Source: Phylloscopus collybita | Lineage: Eukaryota; Chordata; Aves; Passeriformes; Phylloscopidae | DNA length: 64,000 nucleotides | Assembly (NCBI GenBank): GCA_027886175.1 | Contig: JAJNNQ010000075.1 | Location: 33,014,501-33,078,500, forward strand | Direction: 5' to 3' | In this document: positions 26,096-40,000 of the stretch, piece by piece | Layout: each line of letters starts with the position of its first letter | How positions within the stretch are numbered: position 1 is the stretch's first letter | Made by a program: the position numbers and the translations under genes | Notes under the pieces: generated by a model | What the model saw: only the letters and a program-made list of their open reading frames with translations | Database searches by the model: none | What the model was told of the DNA's origin: nothing

Positions 26096-28584
26096 AGAAA
26101 AGCATAGGTTAAAAGTCTTGCTATGGATCTTGACAAAATTTGATGCCAAATCTGGTTTGAGCACCTCTAGGCAGCATCATATCATGCAGGACAGACCTAT
26201 GAATTTTGGGCTTGTAGCAGATCTATTAATACGCCACATTTCAGCCTGCTTTACTCATTATGGTTAGACAGCCTGTGTTGTGAGGTTGATGAAACACGAC
26301 AGAGCACCACAAAAGGCTGCCTCATGACCTGGGGTAAACATCAAGACTAACTCTGTTCAGACACTTGAGGAAAAACTTTCACTTTTTAAGTGGTAGATTC
26401 CTTTATTAGCAGTGAGTTAAAAATGCAGAACAGTTGCTTTCTTATAATGGAGTTTTGTGTTATCTGGCCGCAGAGATAAAGGAGATTAAAATGAGCATGT
26501 TGCAGAAGAAGTCCCCATGTCCCCCACAAATGCATCTGTGAGCCCCTGGGCCCAGGGTTTGTTAGAGAGAAGCACTGGCTGAGTATCTGCAGACATGGAA
26601 TTGGAGTCTGCATTGGGAAAAGCTAAATGAGTAACTGGCAGAGCAGGGACAGAAAACAGTAAGCAAGGGAGGCAAACATGGGCCTCACAGTGCCCACGAG
26701 GTCTTGTGGCCACAACAGGTAAATCCCATTTCTGAGAGTTTAATCACAGACGGAAAAGAGGGAAGATTTAATCAATCAAACTTGTCTCAGAGTTCCAGGT
26801 GGTTTGACTTTACCTGGTGTAGCTTCTGGCCAGTGGACTTTGGATCTATTATCAGGACAAACAGTTACAGAGAAAATTCACAGTCTGAAATTTCCCAGTT
26901 GTATGTCTTATTTTCAGTTGTGAATTATTTTCTACTTTGTTCTTCTGTGTTTTTACAGCAAGTTCAGGGTTATGGAGCCGCTGGTTTATTTGTGTCCTTT
27001 ATTATCACAGCTCAAGTGAGTATCTTCTGGAAGGCATAATCCCTAAGGATATCACTCACTGAATCAGTCTTGTGAGCTCTTGTAATATACCTGCAACAAA
27101 GAGGATTCACAGCTACTAAATGCTTTCTGGCTGCTGAAGGAACAGCTTATCTCAAGTGCTGTTCTTGGAAAGGAGAACTGCTCATAGCACCAGCTCTGTT
27201 GATTTTCTAGCAGCATCTCTGTGGTATTGGTGAAATGCATTAGCCAATAAACAATGTATGGCTAACACCCTTAATAGTTACATTAGAGGGGACCTCTTCT
27301 TAACTCTTTTTTTTTTGTTTCTGGAGATGAGACTGTGGGATTAAACAAGTGCAGCAATGGCCAGGAGCATGGGGTCAACTTTTAAAATGATGTGTGGCAG
27401 AACTGAAGAGAGGTTACAGAGGACAGAACTGGCTGCAGCTGGACTCATCCAGGTGTTTCTGAATGTTATTACTGTGTATTAATAGAGTTTCTCTGTTTAC
27501 TCAATATTTGGGTACTGATAGTTGAAAGGCAAGATTTATAGCTTAATTGATTGACAGAGCTCCTATAATCTCAGTCAACTTTGTACCACCAGAGAGTCAG
27601 ACTCCAAGGAATATATTTGAGGTGCAATTTCGATCACCACCTGCAATCAATACACTAAACTTAATGGAGAGACTGTCACTGCTCTGAGCACAGAGTAAAT
27701 TCTGCTGTGTCTCTCAGTGACATTGTCCCCCCTGAGGGGCAGCAGTCAGACTCAGCCCAAATGCTGCTATTCCTGCCTAGTCCCTGAACCCCTGTTTTGT
27801 GAGGGAGGAGCAGCCTCAGGCTGCCCTGCACTGTGACTGCAGCTGTAATAGGTGCTCAGGAGCAAAGCCTTACTACACTCTCCTGACTTCCTGCTTGTAA
27901 TGTTCATCAAGCTGTCTCCTCTGGGAGGTTAAATTGGTGGGCAGGTTTGGCTGGATATTTTCCAAAGCAGCAATACCATTCTTTGAATCAAATTAACCTG
28001 TCTTTGAAGCCAATAATCCAAGTTTATCCTTGAGGTAACTTACACCTTGTTTCATACACTCATTCACTTTTTGAGTATTTTCCTGCTTCAGGATGTTTTA
28101 ATGACAATGACAATGACAATGGATTTTTTATTTATTTAATTTTTTTGTTCTGAATGAAGTGGGAAGTTCCATACAAATGTGTTTATATGTGCCCTTTTTG
28201 TAAATTCATGAGTGCTTGCACATGGGACTTGTAACAGAAAATGTTGGTCAGCTTTAGATGGGAGGTTTCTGTGTTGATGCTGTCAGTGCAAGTGTGTAAC
28301 ATACATACAGATAGGACAGGATTCAGCCTCTGCAGTGACTGCGGAGGTGCTCAGCTGTGCTAGTCTGCACAGAACCTTGCATATACCATGCCAGTTGTAA
28401 TAGAAGGGGCTACCATGGGTCCTTTCTCTCCAGCCTAATTACTTACAAAATTGGTTCAACTACCATTTTTGTTCAAGAGGTTTTACAGTGGACATAGTTT
28501 CCACTATCCTGCATGTCATTTTTCTGAGACTCAAAGTGGAATGCCTCTGGGATGTAAAATCTCAGTAGGTGAAGTTCAGGAAAA

Positions 28585-28586
<2 letters not shown>

Positions 28587-28636
<50 letters not shown>
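28587..28636. repeat. (TA)n microsatellite followed by poly(T)
   Basis: About 17 AT dinucleotides (28,587-28,620) directly followed by 16 T. Simple repeat. Confidence 0.97.
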
Positions 28637-31600
28637 GTTCTATAACAAAATAAAGAACTCTAGCTAATGAACTAATTTGAGCACAATGAAGTATCAAGAA
28701 TCCATTCCCAGCATTTAAATTAGAAGTTAAGCATTACTCAGACTAGCTGAACTAGGAGAAAAAAATGGTTCTATTTCCATTCCTATTAACACACAACCAA
28801 CTCTGTGAACAGAATAGCAAGAACAGAAGAAGACACACATGAAGCTAGGATGCTTTCCTATCCCCAAAGGACCAGGAGAATGGTGAGATTTATTTTCATG
28901 CTTTTTTGAACTCATTGTGTTCCTGAGTTAGGAACAATACAAAATAAATGACCAAAATCAAGGAAATGCTGACCAGGGATCTGTTCACTATTGTGTCTGT
29001 GGCTTGTCAAGGGTGAGAGACGAAGCCAATATACTTGTTAGAAATTAATAATCCACTTGATCTCTTTATAACTCAGAATTCAGTTTTGTAGCCCAGCCCT
29101 TATCTCAGTACCTTAATAGAATAGGCTTGATTTAGTCTGTTTGTAGAACATCTAGCAATAAAAGTGTTCTCAGAGTTATGTAACAAACATGATAGGAACA
29201 GCAAATCTACAACCAAGCTGGCCTGTCCTAAACCTCCTACCACCTAGCCTGGGGCAGAGAGAGGGACAAAGTGAAAACACTCTTTATCAGGCTTCTAGGA
29301 TGACTTGGAGACTGGTGAGGTCAGGTACCCACTGCCAGTAGAATGGAAGGGAACCTTCCCTTGGCGGATGTCAGAGATGAGCTCTAGAGCAAGCAGCCAG
29401 CAGCTGGAAGGCAGATAGAGCTGAGAGCATCCATTACCGTGACAATCTGCTTCAGAGCAGTCATTGAAAGGTCCTGGGTGAAGATAGCAGGGAGGGAAAC
29501 ATCCAGAATATTCTTTTACTACTGATAACCACACAGCCACAGACTAAACAGAGTGGATGGTTTTCAGTTCGTGCCACTCCTGTTTCTGTTCTGCCATCAG
29601 CTGTGTGCACCAGGAACACAGCTGTTGTGGCACTGTGCAGGGACAATCCCTGCCGGTGTGTTTTGAATGAGGCTGCATTCCAGGTTGGAGGTTTTTTGTT
29701 TCTTTGTTTTGATCCAATCTGGCAGCACATTCTCCAGGAAGAAAGCATGAATTGTAAGAATTAATTAGCTTTGATTTGAGATGCACAGTGAGTGGTGGTG
29801 AAGAAAGCAAAAAGATGTTTATTATTTTGCTTTTTTTTTTTTTTTCAGCTGTTCAGATTTGTTTGAGCGTATGTAGAACATCTGACTAAGAAAACAAGTC
29901 AAAAGTGGAATCACAATTCTTTTCTAATGCCAAAGTGAGCCAAAGGCATTCTCTGTCATTTCGAACAGACTGGACACATGCAGAACAGATGACTAATGCC
30001 CATAACACAGGCTTTATTTCATTTGATTATGTCATTTGTAGTTTCAGCACTTTTCCAAGAGAACTTCACTTATATTTAAAGGGTATTTTTTCCTAAATAG
30101 CTATATCTAAGAAAGCAAAGCCTTAAGAAAGAGTAAATTCCTTTTGCTGCTATCTATGACAGTGACCTACTGAAAGAGTCACTGCTTGAGGTAAGGGTGT
30201 AGCAATATGTTAGGTAGGACTCCTGAGATCCCTTTCAGCCTGTTTTCTGTGATTTTACACAGATCACTTTCTTCTAGGCTGTTTTCAGAGGTACAAGATT
30301 TCCTGTTCTGGGCTGTGTGAGGGAAAGGAGACACAGCTGTCAGGGACCAGGGGTTGTCTTTTAATTTAATCTTTCTTGCTCTAATTCACTGAAGTATGTT
30401 GTTTATGTTTGCATGGATAGGAGAATAACCTTACTTGTGTTCTGACAGTCACTGGGGCTGACTGCTTCTTAGTAGAGGCACCAGGCACTCTGTAGCAAAC
30501 AACTACATTTAAATATATAGCTATTTTACATCAAAAATAACCAACATACATGTAGACAAAGCAGGCACAATAGAGGCAGGCAACTATCCTTAACTCTGCT
30601 AAGTCATAATACTATACAGTAATCACAAAATCCTGATGCATGGCTGGATATTCTATAATCAGTTCCTTGATTCTCAGTTTCCCAGCTTATATTGCCTGAG
30701 ATTTGTATAATTACAGTAGTCCCTTAATGTATTTTACCCTTGAATTATTGACAAGTGCTTTCAACCTTAAATCCACTTAAATGTAGAATAGATTTCTGAA
30801 CTGATCATTACGCTGTCGTGTGTCTCTTCTAGTACCCTTCAGAGACAATATAGTATTTATATTTATTGAATATTTACATTTTCATATGAAGGAAGTGTCT
30901 GAAAAAAACCCTTCGGCTATGGACACATGACAAAGTATCTGAATGAGATTGTTACCTCGTCTCCTACTCAATTTCTTTTTTTGCTTATTCTTTTTATCAC
31001 ATTAAAACTCATCTTACTGTTCTCTTCCTTTTAAAATCAAAATTTCTCTTGAGATGGAATTTTACACATATTTAAAAGACACCAGGCATGCAATAGTAAC
31101 AGGCACAAAAACAAACTTGACACTCTTAAGTTAGAGAAAGATTTGACAGCCATACAGTCATGACATTTTTCTGTCTGACAAGGGCAGGATGATTCCTCCC
31201 ACAGTCTCAGGATAGTTGATTTTGATAAGAGTTGTGGTCACACTCAATTTTTCCTAACCCTATACCAATTTTATTCTGGTTTTGATCTGACTTAGAAGTG
31301 TTGGAAATTATTTTAAGTATCTATGTTAGGGTACTTAGAACCTATCTGAATTCCCTCTTGGAAAAATCATTCTCCTGCTTTGGACTATTGTGAATTTAAG
31401 AAGATTTTACTGCTAGATATTTTTAGGTAAAAAATGAGAATAATCCCAGTATTTTTGGTGCAATGACCTGTACCGCCCTGTCTCTCTAAGAAATCACCAA
31501 ATAAGAACAGTGTGCTTGCTCCAGGCACAGCTACTGCCTTAGTCCCAGGGCCCACAGACAGAACAGCTCTCATCCACAAGCTCTCATCCCTACTCTCACT

Positions 31601-31694
31601 CACAATCCTGGAAGATGCACCTTGGATTATCAAGCAGAGTGTTGAAGTGCCACAGCCACATGTGCTCTTGAGGATGATATTACAGTGCTAAAAA

Positions 31695-31738
31695 ACAGTT
31701 TAGATGTTCTGGACTTGTTTAAATGTTCTGGACTTGCC
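31695..31738. repeat. Two-copy direct repeat, ~20 bp unit
   Basis: The unit ATGTTCTGGACTTG with a TTTA(G/A) prefix occurs twice in tandem. A small local duplication. Confidence 0.8.
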
Positions 31739-32976
31739 TTCAATCAGAAGAGGGAAGCAGAGTCAGAGGTGTGAAAGAGCTGGAACTCCAGAAGCCCAAC
31801 TGAGCTCCATAGGTGCTTTGCCTGCCCAGCCACGGATGCCCACTCATTAAGGTCTCCCTATGTGCAAAGAGATCACATGCACACATCTGGCATCTGCACA
31901 TCTCATCCACTCACATCTGGCATAAACGGCCCAGGGAGCACCTCCCATGTCTTGCTGTTTCCTGGTATTATGTGTGAATGTAATTCACAAAGCACTGTTT
32001 TTAAGCCTAGCCCTGTGTATTTGGTGCTTCAGCAGAAGAAGTTTATAGAAGGGTGGAAAATGGTCTTCACAAGAATAAAGGTGTTCTGTGTTGTAAATCT
32101 CAGAAGAACCTGGATTTAGAACTGGAATATCAAATGGGTAAGACTCCTCGTGCTAAGAAGAGGATAAGGACACTTGTGACATGTACTGGTAATTTCTATG
32201 TCAGCTAAGTTGTTTTCTGGGAATCCTTTGACAAAGGCCTGAGGGCCACTGTGTCTCATGTTTATGCTCATCCATAAATTACTTTCCCTGCTGTAAATGT
32301 GAGATTACATAAACCTCTGCCATTGATGACTGATTGCACCTACTTTGGGAATGCTTTTAAGAGGACATCAGGTTTTCCAAAGATACCAATGATGAGTGAT
32401 ACTTGGAAAGGAAAAGAGTATTTTCTTACACCAACCACCAAACCAGATGGTTTCTCTGAGATGTTGACTCCAAATTCACTGTTCTGTTTCCTCCCTTCCC
32501 TGTCTCCCAAAAATCCCCAAATCATTTGAATTGGTGTGCTGGCAACAGATCCATTTAAAATACCACTTCATCTATTTCTTCTCCCTTTCCAAGCAGTGTT
32601 AGTATCTGGATTTAGGCCTATGTTCCTTAAATGGATGAAACTCTGCACACTCAGCAACAGGCAAAAATGCATTTATAAATGGGTTAATCTCTTTGCCAGC
32701 TGAGTTTATTTTCAGGGAGTCTCAGCCCTTTTCCCTCTCCTGGATTTCAATATGCACAGGCCCATGTAAAGCTAGTGATATAAATCGGGTCAGCTCTGAG
32801 ATTAGAGGTGTGGAGGCGAGGCAGAGAGAACATAATCAGTGCCTGCATGCTGCTACAATGCTAATGACATGGTTACAAGGAGTAACTTTAATCCCAAATG
32901 TCCTATGTGCTCTGCAAAAACGTGTCAAGTTAACCTGCCAGGATTTGGGATAAATCCACTGAATTGAACTGTGGCC

Positions 32977-33000
32977 TTTTTTTTTTTTTTTTTTTTTTTT
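32977..33000. repeat. Poly(T), 24 nt
   Basis: A homopolymer run immediately downstream of a non-repetitive, possibly regulatory block and followed by an A/C-rich low-complexity stretch to about 33,055. Confidence 0.95.
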
Positions 33001-34334
33001 AAGTGGCAGATGTGAGGTTAAAAAAACCCAACAACCAAACAAACCAAAAAAACCCCCTAATTCAAACGCAGAGATTTAAAAATAGAAGCTAAAACAGTTT
33101 CAGATTTCTGGCTAGATGGCAGATCATCTGGCAAGAAAAAATAATAAAAAATTCAATGGCCAGAATATTTTTTAGAAAACAGAAGGAGTTTCATTATAGA
33201 AGTGAGTAATGAAAGATAGAGGAAACACACAATATTTCTGCAGTATAATCATTATCACTCAGGTTCTGGCCTTAATTGTCTGCAACTATTGTAATTCAGC
33301 ATATGCAAAACTTTGAGCTGGCTAGTTGTGCAGTTCCATGCTGTAATTATTACAAGCATAAATAATTAATATCTGGGGATAGTATTCCTGGTAGAAAGGT
33401 CTTTTTAAAAATTCTTTCCCAAGGTGATTTGTTATGTAAGTGCATGAATCCCAGACTGGTACTTCTAATTAAATCAGAGATTTCTTCCAAGGTGAGCATG
33501 TTAGATAACAGAGACAGAAATGTGCATGGCCAAGCACGCAGGTTGTTGAACTTATTTTTAACCTCTTCAGCATACTTGGTCCATCTTTCTTCAAACAGAT
33601 CAGCTACTAATAGCAACTGCTTTTGGGACTTGCTAACGTTTCTGTAGGATTAGTTTGGATCAGACTGTCAGCCAGTTTAGCCCAATTTTATAGCACTAAT
33701 GAAGGATTTGTCTTGAAAATGCCAGAGCCACAGCTACAGGACCAGGATTTAATGAAACAGAGTAGACCACACATCACAAGTAACAAGGTCCCTTTAGGTA
33801 TTTGAAGCTCAGTGGATAGTACCAGTGTTTGAGTCCTTCTAGTTTTGTCTTTCATCAGATGCTTTTGGACTTTTGCGCTTCAATTGATAGTGTACTTTGG
33901 GGTTGTATTAACAATGTTTTACTGATTTAACATGTAGTGTGAAATTGTATGGATGGTTGTTCTCATGCTTATGGAGTTCATGACAAAAACATCTGAGAAA
34001 CAACCAGATATTTCACTGTAACAGGTAAATTAAAGGAACAATTTTTTAATGAGAGGTTGGGCAAAAGCTGTCTGGGGAGTATAGTGACAAGGTGAGCAGA
34101 TCAGCATCTTCTTGTTATTTCAATAGAATTATCAGCAAAACTTCTGGATAATTTATTCATTGAAACTGCATTTGGCAGTTCAGTTCAATGTTCAGAAAAA
34201 ACATTGGTGGAGACCAAATAAAGCAAAACTTGGTTTTGGTTCAAAAAAAATAAGTTCAAAAACAAAACACATTCTTGGTTTGGTAAGATGGACATTTTTG
34301 TTAAGATATTTTGCTGTGGAATGGACTTTTTTAC

Positions 34335-34449
34335 ATAAAATACAATAAAATACAATAAAATACAATAAAATACAATACAACAAAATACAATACAATACAA
34401 TACAATACAATAAAATAAAATAAAATAAAATAAAATAAAATAAAATAAA
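34335..34449. repeat. (AATACAATAA)n / (AATAA)n low-complexity array
   Basis: About 115 bp: first a decamer-like alternation of ATAAAATACA units, then TACAA pentamers, then pure AATAA pentamers. The internal switch in unit suggests slippage with point-mutated units. Minus-strand ORFs through it (Tyr/Cys/Ile/Leu repeats) are artefacts. Confidence 0.95.
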
Positions 34450-34907
34450 TATTGCTACTTGAAGTTTGCCAGTGTCATGTGTATCATGTGTCGTCCCATG
34501 TGTCTCATTTCCCCCCCACCAGTTTTAAGCCAATTACACATATCCTGAAAAAGTAAATCAGGTCTAAGAGCTCAGACAGATCTAGAGAATCTATTCAAGA
34601 CAAGGATCTTTCCAGCTCTGATAAGGAGCCATACTTAAGTTAGATAATAAGACCAGTTTATTTTTTAAAATTAGGTTAAATTACTAGTATTTTCTTCTTT
34701 ACCATATATTTTATATGAGAAATTGGTTGTTCCATGAGAATAGGACCATCTATTTTTGTAATCATTCAGTTCAGCCCCAGGAGTGAAGAGATCTGAGTTT
34801 TATCTAAGTTCAGAGCAGTGAAATCCTGGGTGAACTAAGAAAACTGAACATTTTTATTACAGAGTTCCCATTGACTAGAGAAGCATCTAACAGTCAAATT
34901 TTTTAAT

Positions 34908-34910
<3 letters not shown>

Positions 34911-34955
<45 letters not shown>
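34911..34955. repeat. Poly(T), 45 nt
   Basis: The longest homopolymer in the window. On the minus strand it would be a poly(A) tail, but no retrocopy is recognised beside it and no flanking target-site duplication is evident. Confidence 0.95.
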
Positions 34956-34956
<1 letters not shown>

Positions 34957-36042
34957 TAAAAGTTGATTTCATAGCCTCCAAAACCCACAAAAAACCCCCC
35001 TCTTGGTAAGAGATGTTCTCTATCTCTTTTGCCAATCAATTATGGTCTCCAAGCTTCCTAAAACTGAATTCCACTTCAAACACTCCTTACTCAAAAACAT
35101 TTTTCTGAATTGCATGTGTACTGCAAAACTAAGGCCATGCAACTGAAGACAAACCCCTGTGATGCCCAGGCAAAGGCAATTTCAACAGCTGCTGTATGTC
35201 AACAAACTGGCAGCTACCATGAGTGCTTGAACATGATGAGGATTTTCTAGTTATCTTACAGCTGTGCTCAGAAATCCACTTATTCGACTTTAATATTTTC
35301 CCCATTTCCACTAAGGTTATGAACAGTGGGCAGGGGTTGCAAAGCCTTGTGCACAAGCACAAGATTTAATGCAGTATATGTGTATGCAGGTGGAGCTAGA
35401 GTCCTGAACCAGCAGACCTGTTAAGCACATCCTAAATTCCCGGAGTATGTTGCAATGCTTCACTGAATAAAGACAAAGTTTCTTGCATGCTTAATGGTAA
35501 ATACTTTTCTGGAGAAGGACCTTATCCACCAACTTATTCCAGGTATTGTTTAATTCTGGAAGTTGCTGTTCCCTGGAACATCAGTGTTACCTGATGCACA
35601 GCACATTTTACTTGCTTTCTCTACAAATCCCAACAACATTGTGTTTTTACTTGCACATCCATTGTGAGACTCACCAGCAGGTCACAGACATTAAGATTTA
35701 GGTACCTAAATGAAGCTTCTTTACACTCAATGGAAGCCTAACCAAAGCAGCTGACAGGCTGCCTGCTGCTCTGAGCTCTTCAAGCCACTCTCAAACAGCA
35801 GTCTGCATCAGGAGCTCCAAACTCCACTGAGTTTGTCTTTGAGCGTCCTGCCCGATGTCCTGCTGAAGCTTTGGGAAGTCATGGGTCTCCTCTGTAATGT
35901 GTGCAATGTCTGTCACCTTTGTGCAGTGCTCCCAGGTGTCCTGTGACATCTCCAGTGGCACTTGATATCTACATTTGGGAAATGAGCCAAGAAGTTTATC
36001 TTCAGTGACTAGAGAAGGAATTCTAAGCTTCGATTATATGTG

Positions 36043-36107
36043 GATGTGGGTTAGAACCAGAGGATTTTTTAGGTCCCTTCCAACCCAAATCATTCTGTGA
36101 TTCTATG
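36043..36107 (+). mobile_element. CR1 LINE, short 3'-end fragment
   Basis: About 65 bp matching the CR1 3' terminus on +: TTAGAACCAGAGGATT, AGGTCCCTTCCAACCCAAAT and the tail ATTCTGTGATTCTATG. Extreme 5' truncation, no coding content. Confidence 0.85.
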
Positions 36108-36995
36108 CTTTAGACACTGAAATGCATCAACTTTTAAAAAAGTATTCGCATGTTATTCATGTAAATCCCATTCAAAAATATTTACATTCTTTAATACTAA
36201 AAGCAGAAACAGAATATTGGTTGAGTTTTAACACAGCTGATTAAAAATCTGTGCTTTCTTATCACTCACTGAATTGGCAGCAAAGCACCAACCGTCTGGT
36301 CTTTTAGGGAAGAGTAAGAGCTCTGTATAGCTGAGAGATATTGGAAATTCCTCTCTGTCTACAGTGCTTTGAAGCTTTCTCTATAAATTCTTTACTGAAA
36401 CTCTTGGATGCACAGATTTTATTTTGTAGGCAAGACAGTGCAGGCAAGATTGGCCAAGTGACAGTTGAAAATCTCTCTTTCTCCCAGGGCTGGCAATTCT
36501 GATCAAAAGAACCCAATATATGGCCTTTTGCAAAACTAGCAAAGACTATGAAGTTTCTATTCTGATGTGCTGTGCATATTCTGAGTTTAAGAAAGAGCTG
36601 AAAGAGGATTTTTGCAGGTGAAGGGAAAAAAAAGCTGGGGAAAAAAAAACCAAAAAATGAAAAAAAGTTTTCTAAGAGCCTTGTCCCAAGTGTAAGCCTT
36701 GCCTAAGACAGATCAATTTGTGAAACATTCATACAGTTCTCATAGTCTTCAGTGGTTGTGACATCTTATGCTTTTATTTGGATATGCTAGGATGTTTCAG
36801 CCTTCAGTCTTTGGTGTTCCTTTAGTGCCCTGTAGACAGTGTTTTTCACCTGTAAATCTCCTAGGTATTAAAGCTGTGAAGGAATTTGAAGCGTCTCAGG
36901 GCTGGGAATACTTTCTAACGTGCATTTCTCTTCCGTTTTGAGGTATAAGAAAGAATACGACAGATCTTGCATGTTTATAAGGTCTCTCTGTATTT

Positions 36996-37013
36996 AAAAA
37001 AAAAAAAAAAAAA
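36996..37013. repeat. Poly(A), 18 nt
   Basis: Simple homopolymer with no associated element recognised. Confidence 0.9.
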
Positions 37014-40000
37014 GTGCTTATTAACACATATGTTGTATCAGATGCAATACTTTGTTACATCATGATGCCTCTTCAATGATCTGACACAAGCTCTGCTTGA
37101 CCAACTTAGTTTTGTTCCAAAGGCCAGATTCAGGCCAGCTGGTTTGGCTGAACAGGATGAGGAGAGTACAGAACTGTGCCATCATACCAAAGTGAGGCTG
37201 GCAGGAACCATTCATCCTTCTGTGGTCTGCACCCACTTCCTTGTTGTGCAGAGACCACGCACTCTAGGATCTGGATGTCCTCCTGCACACCTACGAGGTG
37301 ACTTCTGGCATAGCCGGCAGAACACTGGGACAGACTTTTTTGGAAGGATGTAGGGGAAGGCAATAGGGATGGATAGGAAGAATGGAGGATGCAAGGAAGC
37401 TGGACACTAATTATGCTAGTTTTTTACATATTTCTTTAGGATTTCTAATGAAATATCAGTAGGAAAATATATAATGTATGCAAAGTTTTTATTTTCTTTT
37501 TTTTCTCCCTCTCTAATACCTAAAACCATAAGCATGATAAAGTCCCACATATGAGAAATGCATCAACCAAGAAATAACACCGATGGATATAGAAATATAT
37601 GCAAACTCTTTAAATAATCCATACTGTGTAGCCTGAGTCTTAAATCCTCACACATTTTAGTTTTGTATAAAATTCCGTTGACACTAGGTAAAACTGTTCA
37701 GAGCTATGTCAGTGTACAGGTATTCTAAGCATTTTCACATTTTCACAAACTATTTGTTATATGTATATTAAGTAAAGAACAAAAGATATCTAGAGGTCAA
37801 CCACTGAATTCTCTCTGTATTGCTGAATACAGAGTCTAGTCCATGAACTCAGCATGAATGGCCACATCTAAGACAACTACAGCTGGGTGAGCTGGATCCC
37901 TTTTTCTGCTTTTAAAAATCTCTTGGTCTGAAAGGGGTAAAAAGAACAGACTTTCCACAACACAAACCTGCAGCTGATCAGAGATGAAATGGCAATTTTC
38001 TTCTATATTCTTACATTTTCTCTGTCTTCTACAGCTGTAAAAAGAGCAACTAGCAAATACCACAAAAAAAATACCACAGACTGACATCATGTGAATTATG
38101 AGAGCTTCAGCTGATGACAGTCTACTAATAGACAGGCTTCAAAAGAAAGAAAGAAGGGAAAGAAGAAAGGACAGATTTAAATAATGACCTGGTTACATAC
38201 TCTGCTTAAAATTGGGCTGTAAAGGTGTCCATTTAATAAGACAGTGGACTTCCTTTCTATACAGTGTCTGCTCCAATCCTATCTCTATCAGTAGAGCTAT
38301 ATCACTGTAATGCATCACCCCATTTTGGTGACAAAACACAGTGTTTATGCCAGTAATATTGCAAAGAGGAATTTTGAAACTGGCAACTCAACAAGAAGAG
38401 TACTGGAGGACTTAATATGGAAATCTTCTCTCTTTTAGTATCCACAGTTTTAATTTTGCATTTTGAAGTTTTAAAATTCATTAAACTGCTCTTTGCCTTA
38501 TTCATCTGAGTTATTCTTCAATCTCCTTCCAGCATTCTGTTTCTGATTAATACTTATAAAGTAACAGCAATAATAGAAAAATTACTGTCTTGTCCTGTAA
38601 AATTTGGCATTTCTAATAACTTGTTACTATTTCTACAGCTGAATGTCACATGCAGAATACAATCTGAAGCAATGCTAAACTTTTAAAATCTCTTTCTAAA
38701 GCATATTTGGTTTCTTTTGCATTTTCATTATGACTGTGACCTACTATGTTTTCTCAATAGTTTATTTTAATAATGCTGATATTTTCTTATGTGAAGTAAA
38801 CAATAAAGCCAATCTTTCCACTGTAGAAAAAAAATCTCTGCTGTAGAAATAATTAAATGCATTATTGTGCTATATGCCAAAAAGAAGGGTGAATTGGATA
38901 AATCCAATTTGTTTCACAACTGCAGTGTAAAGATCCATAAACCTATCCAGGGTAAACACAGACTGCTTTACATTTAAAAGTCAAATTGACTACCTACAGA
39001 AGAGGATCTCTTTTTTCTTATTAGAATGGTTGTGTTTCAAGGTTCTTAACAATGAGGCTCAGTACATATTTCAGGTGAAACCATGGAAACTGTAAGGAGC
39101 CATTTTACTCAAAATAGAAATACCACAAATGACCTTGACATTTGAAAGCTGATGCTGCACATTGTTATTTAGATTGTGAACAATGGGCATATTATCATGT
39201 CCTCTGTTCCAAAATTGTTATTGGTCTTCCAAGAAGGAGCGTTTGAAAGCTGGGGACTCCTCTTTCATGGGTGCAAGGGGTCCCCTGTGTTAAGGAAGAT
39301 GTTTGGTGCAGGTAGCTCGGTGTGCAGCTGCAGGATGAGCTCTGGGTGAGGGAAGCCCAGAAAAGAGCCCGTGAACTGCTGACCTTTTGTGTAACAAAGG
39401 GCTCATGGACCTGTGGCTCAGCCAGGCGAGGACACTCAGAGGGGCACTCAGAGATGCAGCAGGAGCTGTGACCTCCAGACTCCTGAGCACTGAGACTGCG
39501 CTGCTGTAAAAGCCCAGGGGTTCCCGTGTTCCGGGTCCCTCCTTGGAGGCACTCATTTCGAGCTTGTTTTGTTATTTCACCACAATTATATTATTTTAAG
39601 GATTGAGATGTCTGAGACTCTGCTGTAGGAAACCTGGGATCAAGATGGTGAGGAAGCCTGGTCTGGCTGTGTGAGTGTGGGATGTGTAGCTATGAAGGAG
39701 CCTTAGTCCCAGCTTAGGTGGTGTCAGTGTGGCTTCTGGATGGTCAGACAGGGAAGTTTCCTCAACACCTCTTTTATGGGCATCTTTTTATAGAGACTAA
39801 GTTGGAAACATGCAGGAAGACATGGCAAAATGTAAAAGATGAGGCTTGAGAGAGCAGCACTCAGGAAATCATTTGCACCCGAGGACTGTAGTTTTAATTC
39901 TCTCTGAAGGCACAACAGGGAAAACTTCTCCCCTGAGGCAGCTGAGCATAAATAGCTATGTGTAGAGACAGAATTTTTCTACCTTACGTGTCTAAACAAT

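Larger units (their letters stand above)
18991..36042. other. Intergenic gene desert, no gene seen
   Basis: Seventeen kilobases of AT-rich DNA with simple repeats (listed separately) but no exon, RNA gene or named interspersed repeat that I can support. ORFs here are up to 152 codons (23,041-23,499, a locally GC-richer stretch) and match no known family. A weak CR1-like tail may exist near 30.18-30.26 kb. The block 32.69-32.96 kb has a motif-rich, non-repetitive look and could be a conserved noncoding element. Confidence 0.55.

Noticed and set aside
30183..30256. CR1-like tail (GAGATCCCTTTCAGCCTG, then CTGTGATTTTAC)
   Set aside because: Too short and too diverged to separate from chance without alignment.
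34185..34410. Tyr/Cys/Ile-rich minus-strand ORFs
   Set aside because: They are translations of the AATAA/TACAA array.
34911..34955. Poly(T) as the tail of a minus-strand retrocopy
   Set aside because: No polyadenylation signal, no recognisable source sequence and no target-site duplication beside it.
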